A stretch of DNA of 64,000 bases from contig NZ_BDBL01000017.1 in NCBI RefSeq assembly GCF_001612965.1, positions 1 to 64,000 on the forward strand. Reading direction: 5' to 3'. Positions 45,145-54,418 of the stretch are shown here, piece after piece. This DNA comes from Nocardia kruczakiae NBRC 101016. Its GTDB lineage: Bacteria > Actinomycetota > Actinomycetes > Mycobacteriales > Mycobacteriaceae. How positions within the stretch are numbered: position 1 is the first letter of the stretch; every line of letters begins with the position of its first letter. The position numbers and the translations under genes are program-made. The notes below the pieces were generated by a model. The model was not told the DNA's origin, did not search any database, and was given only the letters and a program-made list of their open reading frames with translations.

Positions 45145-45972
45145 ATGGGTCGCGTAGAAGGCAAGATTGCGATCGTCACCGGTGCGACATTCGTCGAGCA
45201 AGGCGGTCTCAACATCGGCGGCGCCACCGCCACGGAACTGGCAGCCGAAGGCGCGCGCGTGGTCGTGGCCGACATCAATATCGAAGGCGCGCAGCGTCTC
45301 GCGGACATACTCAACGAGCGGCACGGCGAGAAGACCGCCCTCGCGTACGGCCTCGATCTGCGCAACGAGAGCGAGATCGAGCAGCTGGTCCAGCGGACCG
45401 TCGAGTACTTCGGCACCCCCGGCATCGTGGTCAACAACGCGGGCATCTTCCCCATGGACGACGGTGACGTCGCCACCATGTCCGTCGAGACCTGGGACAA
45501 CGTCCTGGCCGTCAACCTGCGCGCCGCCATGCTGATGACCAAGCACACCCTGCCCTACCTGCGTGAACACGGCGGCTCGATCATCAACACCGCCTCCACC
45601 CACGCCTTCGCCGGCGACAACAGCCTCACCGGCTACGGCGCCACCAAGGCCGCCCTGCTCGCGCTCACCAAATACACCGCGACGCAGTACGGCAAGGAGG
45701 GCGTGCGCTGCAACGCGATCTGCCCCGGCACCACCACCACTCCCCCGGCGCAGGCACTGCCGCAGGAGATCAAGGATATCTACATCCGGCACACGATGAA
45801 CCCGACGCTCAACGGCCCCACCGAACTGGCCAAGGCGTACCTGTTCCTCGCCTCCGACGACTCGCGCGGCATCAACGGCGAGGTGATCCGGGTCGACGGC
45901 GGCCTGCTCGCCCACCAGCCGTTCGTCCCGGACATGCGCAACCTCGGAATGACCACGGCCGAAAGCCAGTGA
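45145..45972 (+). CDS. Short-chain dehydrogenase/reductase D
   Basis: A 275-residue SDR. Its glycine-rich loop is expanded (TGATFVEQGGLNIGG, instead of TGxxxGxG), a variant that may alter cofactor binding. NNAGIFPMDD, YGATK and the C-terminal INGEVIRVDGG are standard. It follows the reductase by 37 bases with AGGAG upstream of ATG 45145, so P450, reductase and SDR D form a unit: hydroxylation followed by oxidation to a ketone is a reasonable inference. Confidence 0.85.
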   Translation: MGRVEGKIAIVTGATFVEQGGLNIGGATATELAAEGARVVVADINIEGAQRLADILNERHGEKTALAYGLDLRNESEIEQLVQRTVEYFGTPGIVVNNAGIFPMDDGDVATMSVETWDNVLAVNLRAAMLMTKHTLPYLREHGGSIINTASTHAFAGDNSLTGYGATKAALLALTKYTATQYGKEGVRCNAICPGTTTTPPAQALPQEIKDIYIRHTMNPTLNGPTELAKAYLFLASDDSRGINGEVIRVDGGLLAHQPFVPDMRNLGMTTAESQ

Positions 45973-46039
45973 CCCCCGACCTGTCGAACCCCGGCCTGCC
46001 CTGATCCACTCCACCATCGGTTCGACAGCATTCGCATAC

Positions 46040-46072
46040 GGCCCCGGGGAGCCCCTCCGCTTCTCCGGGGCC
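46040..46072 (+). terminator. Terminator hairpin after SDR D
   Basis: GGCCCCGGGGA (46040-46050) pairs with TCTCCGGGGCC (46062-46072) with one wobble, 67 bases after the SDR D stop at 45972 and marking the right edge of the island. Confidence 0.65.
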
Positions 46073-46149
46073 TGCCTGCGCTCCGCCCGCACCCGAAAGC
46101 GTTCCCGCCGAGTGCGATTCGCACGTCGCTACCGAACAGGACACCGAAG

Positions 46150-46470
46150 ATGACGACCTTTCAACCGAACCGGCAGGCCCTCACCGCCGAGCGGGGCATC
46201 CCCGCGCACCATCGACGGCCTCACCCGCGCGAGCGGATCCCGGCAGGACCGCACGCCCGGCGCGGGCCCCGGCCGGATGCCTGGCAGATCGTGGAGTTCG
46301 CCGAGGCGTGGTCACCTTTCGGCGGCCCGCCGGACGAGGAGTTGTTCGTGCGATTCGGCATGAGCCGTTCCCGGTTCGCCGAAGTCCTCGCCGAGTCGGT
46401 CGAGCAGATCACCCGCCAATTGCGCCCGGGGCAACGCCGTTCCCCGGCTCGTGGACAGCGCCTCCGCTAA
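46150..46470 (+). CDS. Small DUF3263-like protein
   Basis: A 106-residue basic protein. Its C-terminal half (DAWQIVEFAEAWSPFGGPPDEELFVRFGMSRSRFAEVLAESV) has the pattern of the actinobacterial DUF3263/HTH-like family, in which a short helical unit follows an E-x-W-x-x-x-G segment. The N-terminus is Arg/Pro-rich. It could bind DNA; no partner is evident. The start is supported by AGGACACC 8 bases upstream. Confidence 0.55.
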   Translation: MTTFQPNRQALTAERGIPAHHRRPHPRERIPAGPHARRGPRPDAWQIVEFAEAWSPFGGPPDEELFVRFGMSRSRFAEVLAESVEQITRQLRPGQRRSPARGQRLR

Positions 46471-46611
46471 TCGCAGACGGCTCGGACACCGACCGAACCT
46501 CGGTCGAGTGGAGGGCATCGGCAGTCATGCGGTGCAGCCACGATCGGTAACCCTGTCTACTCGCGGACTGGGGTATTCGACTTCGATCTCCTCGGAGACA
46601 GGTCCGGCCGA

Positions 46612-46791
46612 TCGAGGTGAAGGTTCCTCGGGACACCGCCGGCACCGTTCGGGCCGCAGACCGTCCGCAAACGCCCGCGCAGGCTGACCGGGGTGGATGA
46701 GATAGTGCTGTCGCTGTCGGCCAAGGGCCTGACCCACGGTTCGATCAGCGCGCACCTTGCTGAGGTCTATGGCGCCGAGGTGTCACGGCAG
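46612..46791 (+). pseudogene. IS256-family transposase remnant
   Basis: A short plus-strand stretch encodes EVKVPRDTAGT, then after a one-base frame change GPQTVRKRPRRLTGVDEIVLSLSAKGLTHGSISAHLAEVYGAEVSRQ-like sequence, the N-terminal region of IS256/Mutator-type transposases. It is cut off after SRQ at 46791, where the usual TISTITDKV should follow. Only a fragment is left; no terminal repeats were found. Confidence 0.7.
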
Positions 46792-46836
46792 TCCTCTCGG
46801 TCTTCACTGATCGAGCGTTGTTCGATGCGGGTTCGA

Positions 46837-47496
46837 TTACCGGGCAGCGTGAGCATGTTCCGGGGCGACGATGTTCGGCTGGTCGTATCGGGTGTTGTCG
46901 ATGACGATGCCAGCCCGTGACCACGGCTGTGATCGTGCGAAGTACAGACGTTGTCCGTCGACGTATCGGCGCACCGTCTCGTGCGCCGGGTCCGGGTGAG
47001 TACCATCGCGTTCGGCCATTCGGGCGACCGTCACGTCGAACGGGACATCGAGGAAAACCGATGTATCCCAGATGTCTGCGAGTTCGTCTCGATGCAGGAA
47101 CATCCCTTCGACCACCACAATCGCGTTGCGTGGCGCCCATCGTGGGCTGGGGCGCACGACGGTGTCGGAGTCCGGATCGTAGGAGGCGGTGCGGTACCAG
47201 CCGTCACCGCCGGGACGCAACGGATCGAGTGCATCACGACACAGTGCGGGGTAGTTGTAGGAATCAAGCCAGAAACCGTGCGGGGATCGCCGGCCCCGTG
47301 CGTGCCGGACAGCGGACGGGTTGAGGAAGTCATCGGCGTGCAACACGATAACCGGCCGAGTGTGCAGCCGCCGCACGAGTTCTGCGGTGAACGTGGTCTT
47401 CCCACTGCCGTCCACGCCGTCTATCGCGACGAGGGTACGTCCGGATGTGGCGCCTTCGGTTATCCGTGCGGCGACCGCTCCGAAGACATCGACCAT
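46837..47496 (-). CDS. P-loop kinase, uridine-kinase-like
   Basis: A 219-residue nucleotide-binding protein: Walker A GVDGSGKTT (27-35), a DDF metal-binding element in VLHADDFLNPS, and VVVEGMFLHRDELADIWD, a Walker B-like strand, match the uridine kinase/P-loop kinase group. Residues VRRYVDGQRLYFARSQPWSRAGIVIDNTRYD near the end are typical. The start ATG 47496 lacks a strong ribosome-binding site. It lies between two transposase remnants, which points to an accessory gene. The phosphate acceptor is unknown. Confidence 0.75.
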   Translation of the reverse strand: MVDVFGAVAARITEGATSGRTLVAIDGVDGSGKTTFTAELVRRLHTRPVIVLHADDFLNPSAVRHARGRRSPHGFWLDSYNYPALCRDALDPLRPGGDGWYRTASYDPDSDTVVRPSPRWAPRNAIVVVEGMFLHRDELADIWDTSVFLDVPFDVTVARMAERDGTHPDPAHETVRRYVDGQRLYFARSQPWSRAGIVIDNTRYDQPNIVAPEHAHAAR

Positions 47497-47655
47497 GGAA
47501 CAAGTATCGACTCGTGTACGCCCTGCGGTTCGCTCGACAACCTCGACCCGCCATCGCCAGCGAGAGTGCACCAGCGATCCTGCTTCGGAGGCTCGACACT
47601 GTTCCCGGCGTCTGCGCCATCGAAATCGCGGAAACATTGCCACTTTCCGCCGCGA

Positions 47656-48057
47656 GTCACAGTCTGGACCGCCCCGCTGGATGCCTCATCCGGACAGCAG
47701 CAGCGGCACCGGCTTTCCCGGGCCGGGAAACGGAAGATCAACCGTGTCCTGCACATCATGGCGATCGTCCAGCTGCGTCACCAGACCGCCGGCCGCGTCT
47801 ACTACGACGGCAAACGCGCCGCCGGGAAGACCTCGATGGAATCGATGCGGGCGCTCAAACGCCGATTGTCGAACGTGGCCTACAACCGGATGCTCGCTGA
47901 CCAGCGGCGGCGAGACGCGGCAGGCCCGGGAGGGCATTCGGGAACGACAACTTACTCCAGCGTGACCGGCACGACCCCGCACACCGATCCTTCGGACAAG
48001 CCACAACCCGGACCTACCGACAACCAGCCTAACGCTGAACTCCCAACCGCCTCTTGA
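47656..48057 (+). pseudogene. IS110-family transposase C-terminal remnant
   Basis: The plus-strand frame from about 47656 reads APLDASSG, RAGKRKINRVLHIMAIVQLR, KTSMESMRALKRRLSNVAYNRML, followed by a Gly/Ser/Thr-rich tail, all of which are hallmarks of the IS110 family transposase second domain. The N-terminal DEDD part is absent, replaced by unrelated sequence shared with the kinase gene promoter area. It ends at a stop at 48057. No intact element remains. Confidence 0.8.
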
Positions 48058-48092
48058 CATAAAGGGGGAGCCAATGAGCGGACATTCCGCGA

Positions 48093-48752
48093 TCACTGGT
48101 AGCTGGTGTCGGAACGCACCAGATCGCGGCGCAGGATGCGGGTTTCGCGGGCATGGCCCGGCGCGCCGAGGAAGCGGTAGAGCATGCGAACCGGCGCGGG
48201 AATATCGCGCAGGAAGTCGGCGCGTTCGGTCGGGTCGGCCTCCTCGAGGATGTGGCCGAGGAAGACCAGGGCCCGGCGTTTGGGGAGCGAGGCCATGCCG
48301 CGTTCACCCAGTTCGGCCCATTGGGGTTCGGTGAGGGTGCGGGCCACGAGGGGCAGCACCGAGTTCTCCTCCTCGGCGAGATGCTCGGTGAGGAGCGGGT
48401 GCAGGCGAGCCACCGCCGCCGTGACCTGATCGGCCGCGGCCGGATCGGACTCCCAGCAGGCGAGGGCGGAGTCGAGGGCGGCCATGCCTGCCGCGAGCGC
48501 GGCGTGCTGGGACTCCATGACCTCGATCAAAGCGGTGTCGATGCCCGCGGAACGTAGCCGCGGCCACACCAGTTCGTCTTCGGAATCGTGATGGTGGTGC
48601 AGCGCCTGGAGCAACTCGCGCCCGTGACGGACCACACGGCGTACTTGGTCGAGGTCCGATTGCGGGGTGACAGCGGCGATTTCGCCCAACAGCCGGATTT
48701 CGCGCGTGAAGGCGCGGTGCACGACCACCATGGCCTGGGTGTCACAGCTCAT
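48093..48752 (-). CDS. Hemerythrin HHE domain protein
   Basis: A 219-residue helical protein with the metal-binding His/Glu pattern of hemerythrin-like proteins: ALHHHHDSEDELVWP (about 50-64), SQHAALAAGM and LLTEHLAEEENSVLPLV. The C-terminal part (about 145-219) has a further helix pair. Such proteins bind di-iron and may sense or store oxygen or nitric oxide; the role here is open. ATG 48752 opens MSCDTQAMVVVHRAFTREI. It stands alone on the minus strand. Confidence 0.88.
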   Translation of the reverse strand: MSCDTQAMVVVHRAFTREIRLLGEIAAVTPQSDLDQVRRVVRHGRELLQALHHHHDSEDELVWPRLRSAGIDTALIEVMESQHAALAAGMAALDSALACWESDPAAADQVTAAVARLHPLLTEHLAEEENSVLPLVARTLTEPQWAELGERGMASLPKRRALVFLGHILEEADPTERADFLRDIPAPVRMLYRFLGAPGHARETRILRRDLVRSDTSYQ

Positions 48753-48929
48753 TGTTCAAGACCCTTCGGCGAGTACGACATCGCCATGAAGATACGGCCA
48801 CAACCGCCAGCGCCCTCCCATGAGGGCGTGACGCAGCCAGACCTGGACGACAGAACTGCCGTTGGTCCGGGCCGCCCGCACAACCAAGAATCGGCGGCTG
48901 CGTGAATCGCACCGGGATGTCCGGAGACT

Positions 48930-49117
48930 TTGATGTACCCCGGCTTTCCCGGAGTCGGGATGCTTGACTTCTGGTCACGATGTCGTCGAAGGAGACATGT
49001 TCGTGCCCAAAAGGTATCCCGAGGAGTTCCGCCGCAAGGTTCTCGATCTGGTCGCTGCCGGCCGGCCGGTTGCGCAGATAGCCAAGGACCTGGGCATCAG
49101 CGACCAGACGATCTCAA
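48930..49117 (+). pseudogene. IS3-type left end and truncated orfA
   Basis: ATG 48997 starts MFVPKRYPEEFRRKVLDLVAAGRPVAQIAKDLGISDQTIS, an IS3 OrfA N-terminus with its HTH, preceded by GAAGGAG and by sequence typical of such an element's left end. After ISDQTIS the similarity stops at about 49116, exactly where a long hairpin begins. Nothing of orfB is present. Confidence 0.65.
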
Positions 49118-49152
49118 CCTCTGTCCGCGCGCCTCCGGCGCGCGGACAGAGG
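49118..49152. repeat. 16-bp perfect inverted repeat at a transposase truncation point
   Basis: CCTCTGTCCGCGCGCC (49118-49133) is followed after TCC by its exact complement (49137-49152). It could be a terminator or a recombination scar. It begins at the first base after the truncated transposase frame. Confidence 0.7.
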
Positions 49153-49554
49153 CGTTCAAGGGCGTGGGTAGCCGCTACACGGTGCGGGCGAGCGGGGTTG
49201 GGCCGAATCGTTCCTGTCTTGAATTCTTGGTTTCGAGACAGCATTGGTGCACCGTTGCCAGCGCTTCGAAGTCGCATGTGGGCTGGTCTCGAAATTTGGT
49301 CTCGTTCTGGGCTGGGGACGGTCGGGATGCCCTGGGACACCGTCGAGTTCGGCCTCTACTCTCGTTGGGGCGCGAGACCGAGGCGCAGCGTCGGCAACAG
49401 CACGACCGTTGGAAAGTGGGGCTCGGATGCCAGCGGGGGCAAGACCACACGCGCGGCGGCAGCGGCTGGTCGCAGGCCGGGGGCGGACATTGCAACGAAG
49501 ATCTACTTCGTCGCAGTAGTCGTGGTTCGGCCCGTGCGATCGACGGTTCTGACA
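49153..49554. other. Unexplained sequence between hairpin and DUF1003 gene
   Basis: About 400 bases, moderately GC-rich. Open frames run through it on both strands, but none shows a domain. Content is probably scrambled mobile DNA. Confidence 0.4.
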
Positions 49555-49974
49555 TCACGACTTCTCGGTGCGGCCGAATATTTCCTCGTCGACGATGATC
49601 CTGCGATGCAACTCAGTGGTCATCACGTGGATCGCGCGGGTGAGTTCGGTATTGGTCTTGAGTTCCAACTCTTCCTCGGCGAAGTCGTGATCGGCTTTCA
49701 GCTGCTGGAACTCGGCCGCACGATTCTGCCCGATCATGACGAACGTCGACAGGAAGATGGCCTCCAGCGACACGACGAGCGTCAGCGTGGGCCACGGGCT
49801 GTCCTCACAGAACAGCATCCAACCGGCGAACCCCGCCGCGTGGAGGTAGACAAACGGCATCGACCCGGCGAACCGGGTGATCCAGTCAGCCAAGCGTAGC
49901 TGCCAGTTTTCTCTCCGCTTGGCCCGGAAGTCGGCCACGACGGGATGCTGGTCGCTGCGCGGTGGCTGTGACAT
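49555..49974 (-). CDS. DUF1003 membrane protein
   Basis: A 139-residue protein of the DUF1003 family. Two hydrophobic segments (PFVYLHAAGFAGWMLF and TLTLVVSLEAIFLSTFVMIGQNR) form a helical hairpin, followed by a charged coiled-coil-like C-terminus (EFQQLKADHDFAEEELELK). ATG 49974 follows GAGGAG at good spacing; longer upstream frames lack support. The family is widespread and of unknown function, found near stress or mobile genes. Confidence 0.85.
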   Translation of the reverse strand: MSQPPRSDQHPVVADFRAKRRENWQLRLADWITRFAGSMPFVYLHAAGFAGWMLFCEDSPWPTLTLVVSLEAIFLSTFVMIGQNRAAEFQQLKADHDFAEEELELKTNTELTRAIHVMTTELHRRIIVDEEIFGRTEKS

Positions 49975-50244
49975 GAATAAGCTCCTCTGCAAAACACATC
50001 GGCGACGGCGGCCGCATCCGAATGCTATCCGCGCGCGGCGTGCATCTCGCCTGAGCCATGGGATCCGGCCGGAGACGGGTGAGACAGAACCTCTCCCGGA
50101 AGTGGGCCGCAAACTCCCTGCGGCCGACGGTGGCCCGGATCCAGGGATGGTGCTGAGGCTAGAACGAATCCCGGCGCCCGCGATCTGCGCCCGCCCAGGT
50201 TCGCCGCGTGTAACCCCGGCGGGGAACACGACGAATCAGGATAT

Positions 50245-50856
50245 GTGCGCACCCGTGACGTGGAGATCGGGCACACTTACGTGGTCCTGGTCCCCCACCG
50301 ACTACCGATCGCCCGCTACCCCGAACGCGAGCTACCGGGCACACCGATGTGGGTGGCCGGACTCCTGACCGGCACCCGCTTCCGGCTCACCGTCACCAGC
50401 ATCGACCGCGACACCGCCCCGGCCACCACCGAAGGACTGCGGGTGATCGAACACGCTTACACCGACATCGTCCTCACCGACACCCAGGCCAGCGACCTCG
50501 GCCTGCCGGCACGCCATGGCTACCGCGTCGTGGGAATGCTGACCGACCACACCGGCCGGCCGGCCCGCATCCCCACCTGGAAACAATCCGGGTGCCCGTC
50601 CGATGGCTGTACCCGCCTGACCATCCCCGACTACAACGCGTCACCCACCGCGACGCCGACCCGTGGCCCTACACATAAGGCCACAAACTCGATCACCGAC
50701 CCGAACACGCCGCGGCTGGGGCGGCTGCCCGGGATCCAGCCCGCGACAACGACATCCGCCGACCGCCGAAGCGGGGTCTTGTCTCTTGACTGCACCGCCA
50801 AGTGCTTCGTGGCAACGAAGGAGTTGGTGTGGACAACGATCTCCGGCACTCCCTGA
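50245..50856 (+). CDS. Hypothetical protein, possibly frameshifted
   Basis: The GTG-started frame has a protein-like first 110 residues (VRTRDVEIGHTYVVLVPHRLP, VAGLLTGTRFRLTVTSIDRDT, TDIVLTDTQASDLGLPARHGYRVVGMLTDHTGRPA). Near 50580 the neighbouring frame (RVPVRWLYPPDHPRLQRV, stop at 50676-50678) looks more coherent than the continuation of this one, so one base may have been gained or lost there. The last 80 residues of the listed frame are therefore unreliable. No domain family recognised; it lies just upstream of the recombinase. Confidence 0.45.
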   Translation: MRTRDVEIGHTYVVLVPHRLPIARYPERELPGTPMWVAGLLTGTRFRLTVTSIDRDTAPATTEGLRVIEHAYTDIVLTDTQASDLGLPARHGYRVVGMLTDHTGRPARIPTWKQSGCPSDGCTRLTIPDYNASPTATPTRGPTHKATNSITDPNTPRLGRLPGIQPATTTSADRRSGVLSLDCTAKCFVATKELVWTTISGTP

Positions 50857-53095
50857 TGAACGGATTGACGCCCCTTCCCAGGACCGGCGCCGTTGTGGCC
50901 GGGCCCGGCAAGCTTCCGCCATTTCTCGTGCTCGACGGACACGGCAGCTCGATCGAACCGGTGGAGAGTTATCTTCGCGACCTCGCCCTGAGCGATGCCA
51001 GCCCGTTGACCGCCAAGAGTTATGGCTATGACCTGCTGCGATGGTTTCGTCTGCTGTGGTGTCTGGATCTGGACTGGACTCGCGCTACCGGGGCTGAGAT
51101 CGCGCTGCTGGTCGGCTGGATGCGAACCGCGCCCAACCCGCAGCGGCGGCGACGTCGCGCGGCCGCCGCACCGCCTGGGTGCGTGAATCCGCGCGCCGGC
51201 AAGCCCTCGCTGAAGGCGGGGTACGCGGCCCGCACGATCAACCATTGCCTGAGCGTGGTGTGGGGCTTCTGCGCCTACCACGCCGGATTCGGCCGCGGTC
51301 CGGTGCTCAACCCTGTTCCTGAGTCCGCCGCCCAGCGTCGCGCCATGAGGCATTTGAGCCCGATCAGATGCTGTGGGAGACCGGTCATTTCCCGGCGTCG
51401 ACTCCACCGACGATGCGGGCGTTTCTCGTCGCGGGCCAGCGCAGCGTCGATGAGCTCGTCGACCGATATCCGATTCGCGACAAAGCCATTCGACAACTAC
51501 TCATCGACTACATCAGCCGCCGCCGAGCCGACTCCGACTACTGCCATATCGAGTCCATGGCCAGGATGCTGGCCGGGCATTTTCGGTCGGCGATCGAAGC
51601 GATCAACCCCGCCCAGGCCGGCAGCCTGGAAATCGACCAGGCCACCTACGGGCAATGGCGCGAAGGCCTCAACTGGCTGCCCGACGGAAGAGCCCGCAAA
51701 GACCCGCACAGCATCCTGATCCTCGTGCGGGCCCTGTACACGGACTTGCACAGCTGGGCAGTCGAGGACCCCGCAACCTGGGCTCGGTGGGCAGTGGCCT
51801 GCCCGATCCCCAACGGCGAGCTGCGTGGTTACGGCAAACGGCGCCGCCGACTGAAAGAACGCATCGATGACCGCATGCGCCTGCGTCAACCGTTGCTACC
51901 GGCCTTGGTCGAATACGTCGAAACCCGGTACGAGCACGTTCGTTCGCTGCTGGCAGCCGCACGCTCGGTTGAACCCGGCACGCGGTTCACCCATGACGGC
52001 CGCGAATTCCAGCGGATCGACCGCGGAACCGACCGCTCCCGAGACCGATACCACCTGCGAGTCCGTGACCTCGTCACCGGGGAAACGACCAACATCACCC
52101 TGAGCGAGGACTACGCCTTCTGGCGTTGCGCGACCGTCGAGGTGCTGCGGCTCTCCGGTGTACGCAGCGAAGAACTGTGCGAGCTGTCCCATCTGAGCAT
52201 CCGCCAATACCGGCGCCCGAACGGGGAGGTGATCGCCCTGCTGGTGATCGCCCCGTCCAAGAGCGACCGCGAACGCGTCATGCCGATGTCGGCCGAATTG
52301 TTCCACGTCATCGCCCAGATCATCAAACGCCACACCGCCGGCGCCGACCCGGTCCCACTACTGACCCGCTACGACACCAACGACCGCAGCTGGTCTGAAC
52401 CCATGCCGTTCCTATTTCAACGCCAATATGGCAGGCTGCGCACCGTCGCCAGCCCCGGCACCATCCAGGGCTGGCTCACCACCGCCTGCCGCGAGCTCGC
52501 CGAAACCCATCCCGGCTTCCGCGGCATCCGCTTCAGCCCCCACGACTTCCGGCGCCTGTTCGCCACCGAGCTGGCCAACAGCGGCCTGCCGATCCACATT
52601 GGCGCCGCCCTGCTCGGCCACCTGAACCTGGAAACCTTCCGCGGCTACGTCACCGTCTTCGACGAAGAGGTCATCCGGCACTACCAGGCACACCTGAACA
52701 AACGCCGCCGCGACCGCAACCAGGACGAATACAGCCAAGTCAGTGCTGCTGAATGGAGCGACTTCGAAGAACATTTCGACAAACGCAAGGTCGAACTGGG
52801 CGGGTGCGCCCGCCCCTACGGCACCGGCTGCCCACACGAACACGCCTGTATCCGTTGTCCGATGCTCAACATCAACCCCAAAATGCTGCCACGTCTCACC
52901 GAGATCGAGACCGACCTGCTCGACCGGCGCGCGCGGGCCGAGCGCGAAGGTTGGATCGGAGAAATCGAAGGCATCGACCTGACCCTGAGCTTCCTGAAAC
53001 ACAAGCGCGAGCAGACAGAACGCCTCACCAGGCTCGCCCCCCGAACCGGTCCCCCTCACACTCGAACCCACCCGTGCGCAAGACCTCAACGCTGA
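50829..53095 (+). pseudogene. Large tyrosine recombinase with internal frameshift
   Basis: Two frames together encode a large actinobacterial tyrosine recombinase. The first part, from GTG 50829 (GAAGGAG just upstream) to about 51350, is the N-terminal SAM-like DNA-binding region (SPLTAKSYGYDLLRWFRLLW). The second part from about 51351 carries the catalytic domain: Arg in SGVRSEELCEL, HDFRRLFATEL, GH in LLGHLN and a Tyr in FRGYVTVF, and a Cys-rich C-terminal segment (CARPYGTGCPHEHACIRCP). At about 51345-51355 one base is missing, so a full-length protein cannot be made in one frame. The partner recombinases usual for the Tn554-like group were not found beside it. Confidence 0.75.
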
Positions 53096-53315
53096 CGGTA
53101 CTCGAGGCTCGGCGCCACAGTCATAGCGTGTAGGTCAGGCTGCGGCGAGGTCCGGTGGTGAGGGGCATCGTTTGGCGGATGCTGACGTGTGCGCCGGCCG
53201 GTGTTGCCTTCGGGGTCATGACCGAATACGCCGCGATGCTCACGGTATGCCGCTGACCCGCGTCGAAGCCATGGTGCTGGCAGGCACTAGTCGACTCAGT
53301 CGCGGGCGGCGCTCG

Positions 53316-54398
53316 TCAGAGCTCGAGGGTGAGGTGGTCGGATGCGGCGCGGTCGACGCAGATCAGCATCGAATCGGGGGCGTCGAGAAACGCCGACTGT
53401 CCGCGGCGTTCGACCTCGCCCGACAGCACCCGCACACGACACGTTCCACAGAAGCCCTGCTGGCACGAGTAGGAGACCGCGGTCGAGGTGGCGCGGATCG
53501 CAGCGAGGGCTGATTCATCGGCTGCGACCTCGACATCGCGTTTCGACCGGTTCAGGTGCACGCTGAATGCTCGGCCGCCGAGCACAGGTGGTGGGGAGAA
53601 CCGTTCGAAGTGGAAACCGGCTGTGGCCTGCTGATCGATGGCATCGCGCACGTCGTGCAACAGTGCTGGGGGGCCGCAGAAGTAGACCGATGTTCGCGGA
53701 TCGGTGTGGGACAGCAGGTCCTCGACGGGCAGGCGAGGGCCTGTGTGGATGCGGACGCGACGCGATTCGAAGCGGGCGATCTCGTCGAGGAACGCCATTG
53801 TCTTTTCGCTGCGGCCGAGGTAGGTCAGATGCCAGTCGACCCCGGCGGCCGCGGCCGCGCGCACCATGGGCAGGATGGCGGTGATGCCGATTCCCGCCGC
53901 GATGAACTCGACGCGGGAGATATCGGCGCGTGCCAGATGGGGGTAGGCGAACGGAAATCCGTTACGCGGTCCGCGCCCGATTACCGTGGTGCCGACCGGT
54001 AATGCGTCGTGGATCTCGATGGACCCGCCGCCGCCGTCGGCGATGCGTCGCACCGCGATCTGGTAGCTCGAGTGATCATCGGGGTCGCCGCACAACGAAT
54101 ATTGACGTGGTGTGCCCGAAGGGAGGATGAGGTCCAGATGCGCGCCGGGAGACCAACAAGGTAGCGGGCGGCCGTCGCTCGATTCCAGGCGTACACCGAC
54201 CACATCGTCGGCGATGAGCCGGTTCTCGGCGACCATCAGGCTGATGGCGCGATCGATCTGCTCGGTGGCCGGAATCCTCGTACGGGCGACTATGGCGGCG
54301 AGAAAGCGGGTCGCGACTCGATAGGTCGACATCAGCCGGTCCGGCTTGCCGGGGCGCGCCAGCGAAGCCGGGACTCGAGCAGGGCTGGTCGAGGACAT
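53316..54398 (-). CDS. 2Fe-2S flavin reductase (phthalate dioxygenase reductase type), second copy
   Basis: A 360-residue reductase with the order FMN, NAD, 2Fe-2S. RQYSLCGDPDD binds FMN, GIGITAILPM binds NAD(P)H, and CQQGFCGTC with a fourth Cys in MLICVDR binds the cluster. The N-terminal extension of about 60 residues (ATRFLAAIVAR) is unlike the copy at 44112. ATG 54398 is chosen since GGAG precedes it; upstream frame to 54695 belongs to the neighbour. It is the last gene of the ECH-hydrolase-PF10118 operon, 20 bases after the PF10118 gene. The oxygenase it feeds is not in this operon; the PF10118 protein could be a partner by context. Confidence 0.88.
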   Translation of the reverse strand: MSSTSPARVPASLARPGKPDRLMSTYRVATRFLAAIVARTRIPATEQIDRAISLMVAENRLIADDVVGVRLESSDGRPLPCWSPGAHLDLILPSGTPRQYSLCGDPDDHSSYQIAVRRIADGGGGSIEIHDALPVGTTVIGRGPRNGFPFAYPHLARADISRVEFIAAGIGITAILPMVRAAAAAGVDWHLTYLGRSEKTMAFLDEIARFESRRVRIHTGPRLPVEDLLSHTDPRTSVYFCGPPALLHDVRDAIDQQATAGFHFERFSPPPVLGGRAFSVHLNRSKRDVEVAADESALAAIRATSTAVSYSCQQGFCGTCRVRVLSGEVERRGQSAFLDAPDSMLICVDRAASDHLTLEL

Positions 54399-54418
54399 GA
54401 TGAGCTCCGAACGCTTGG

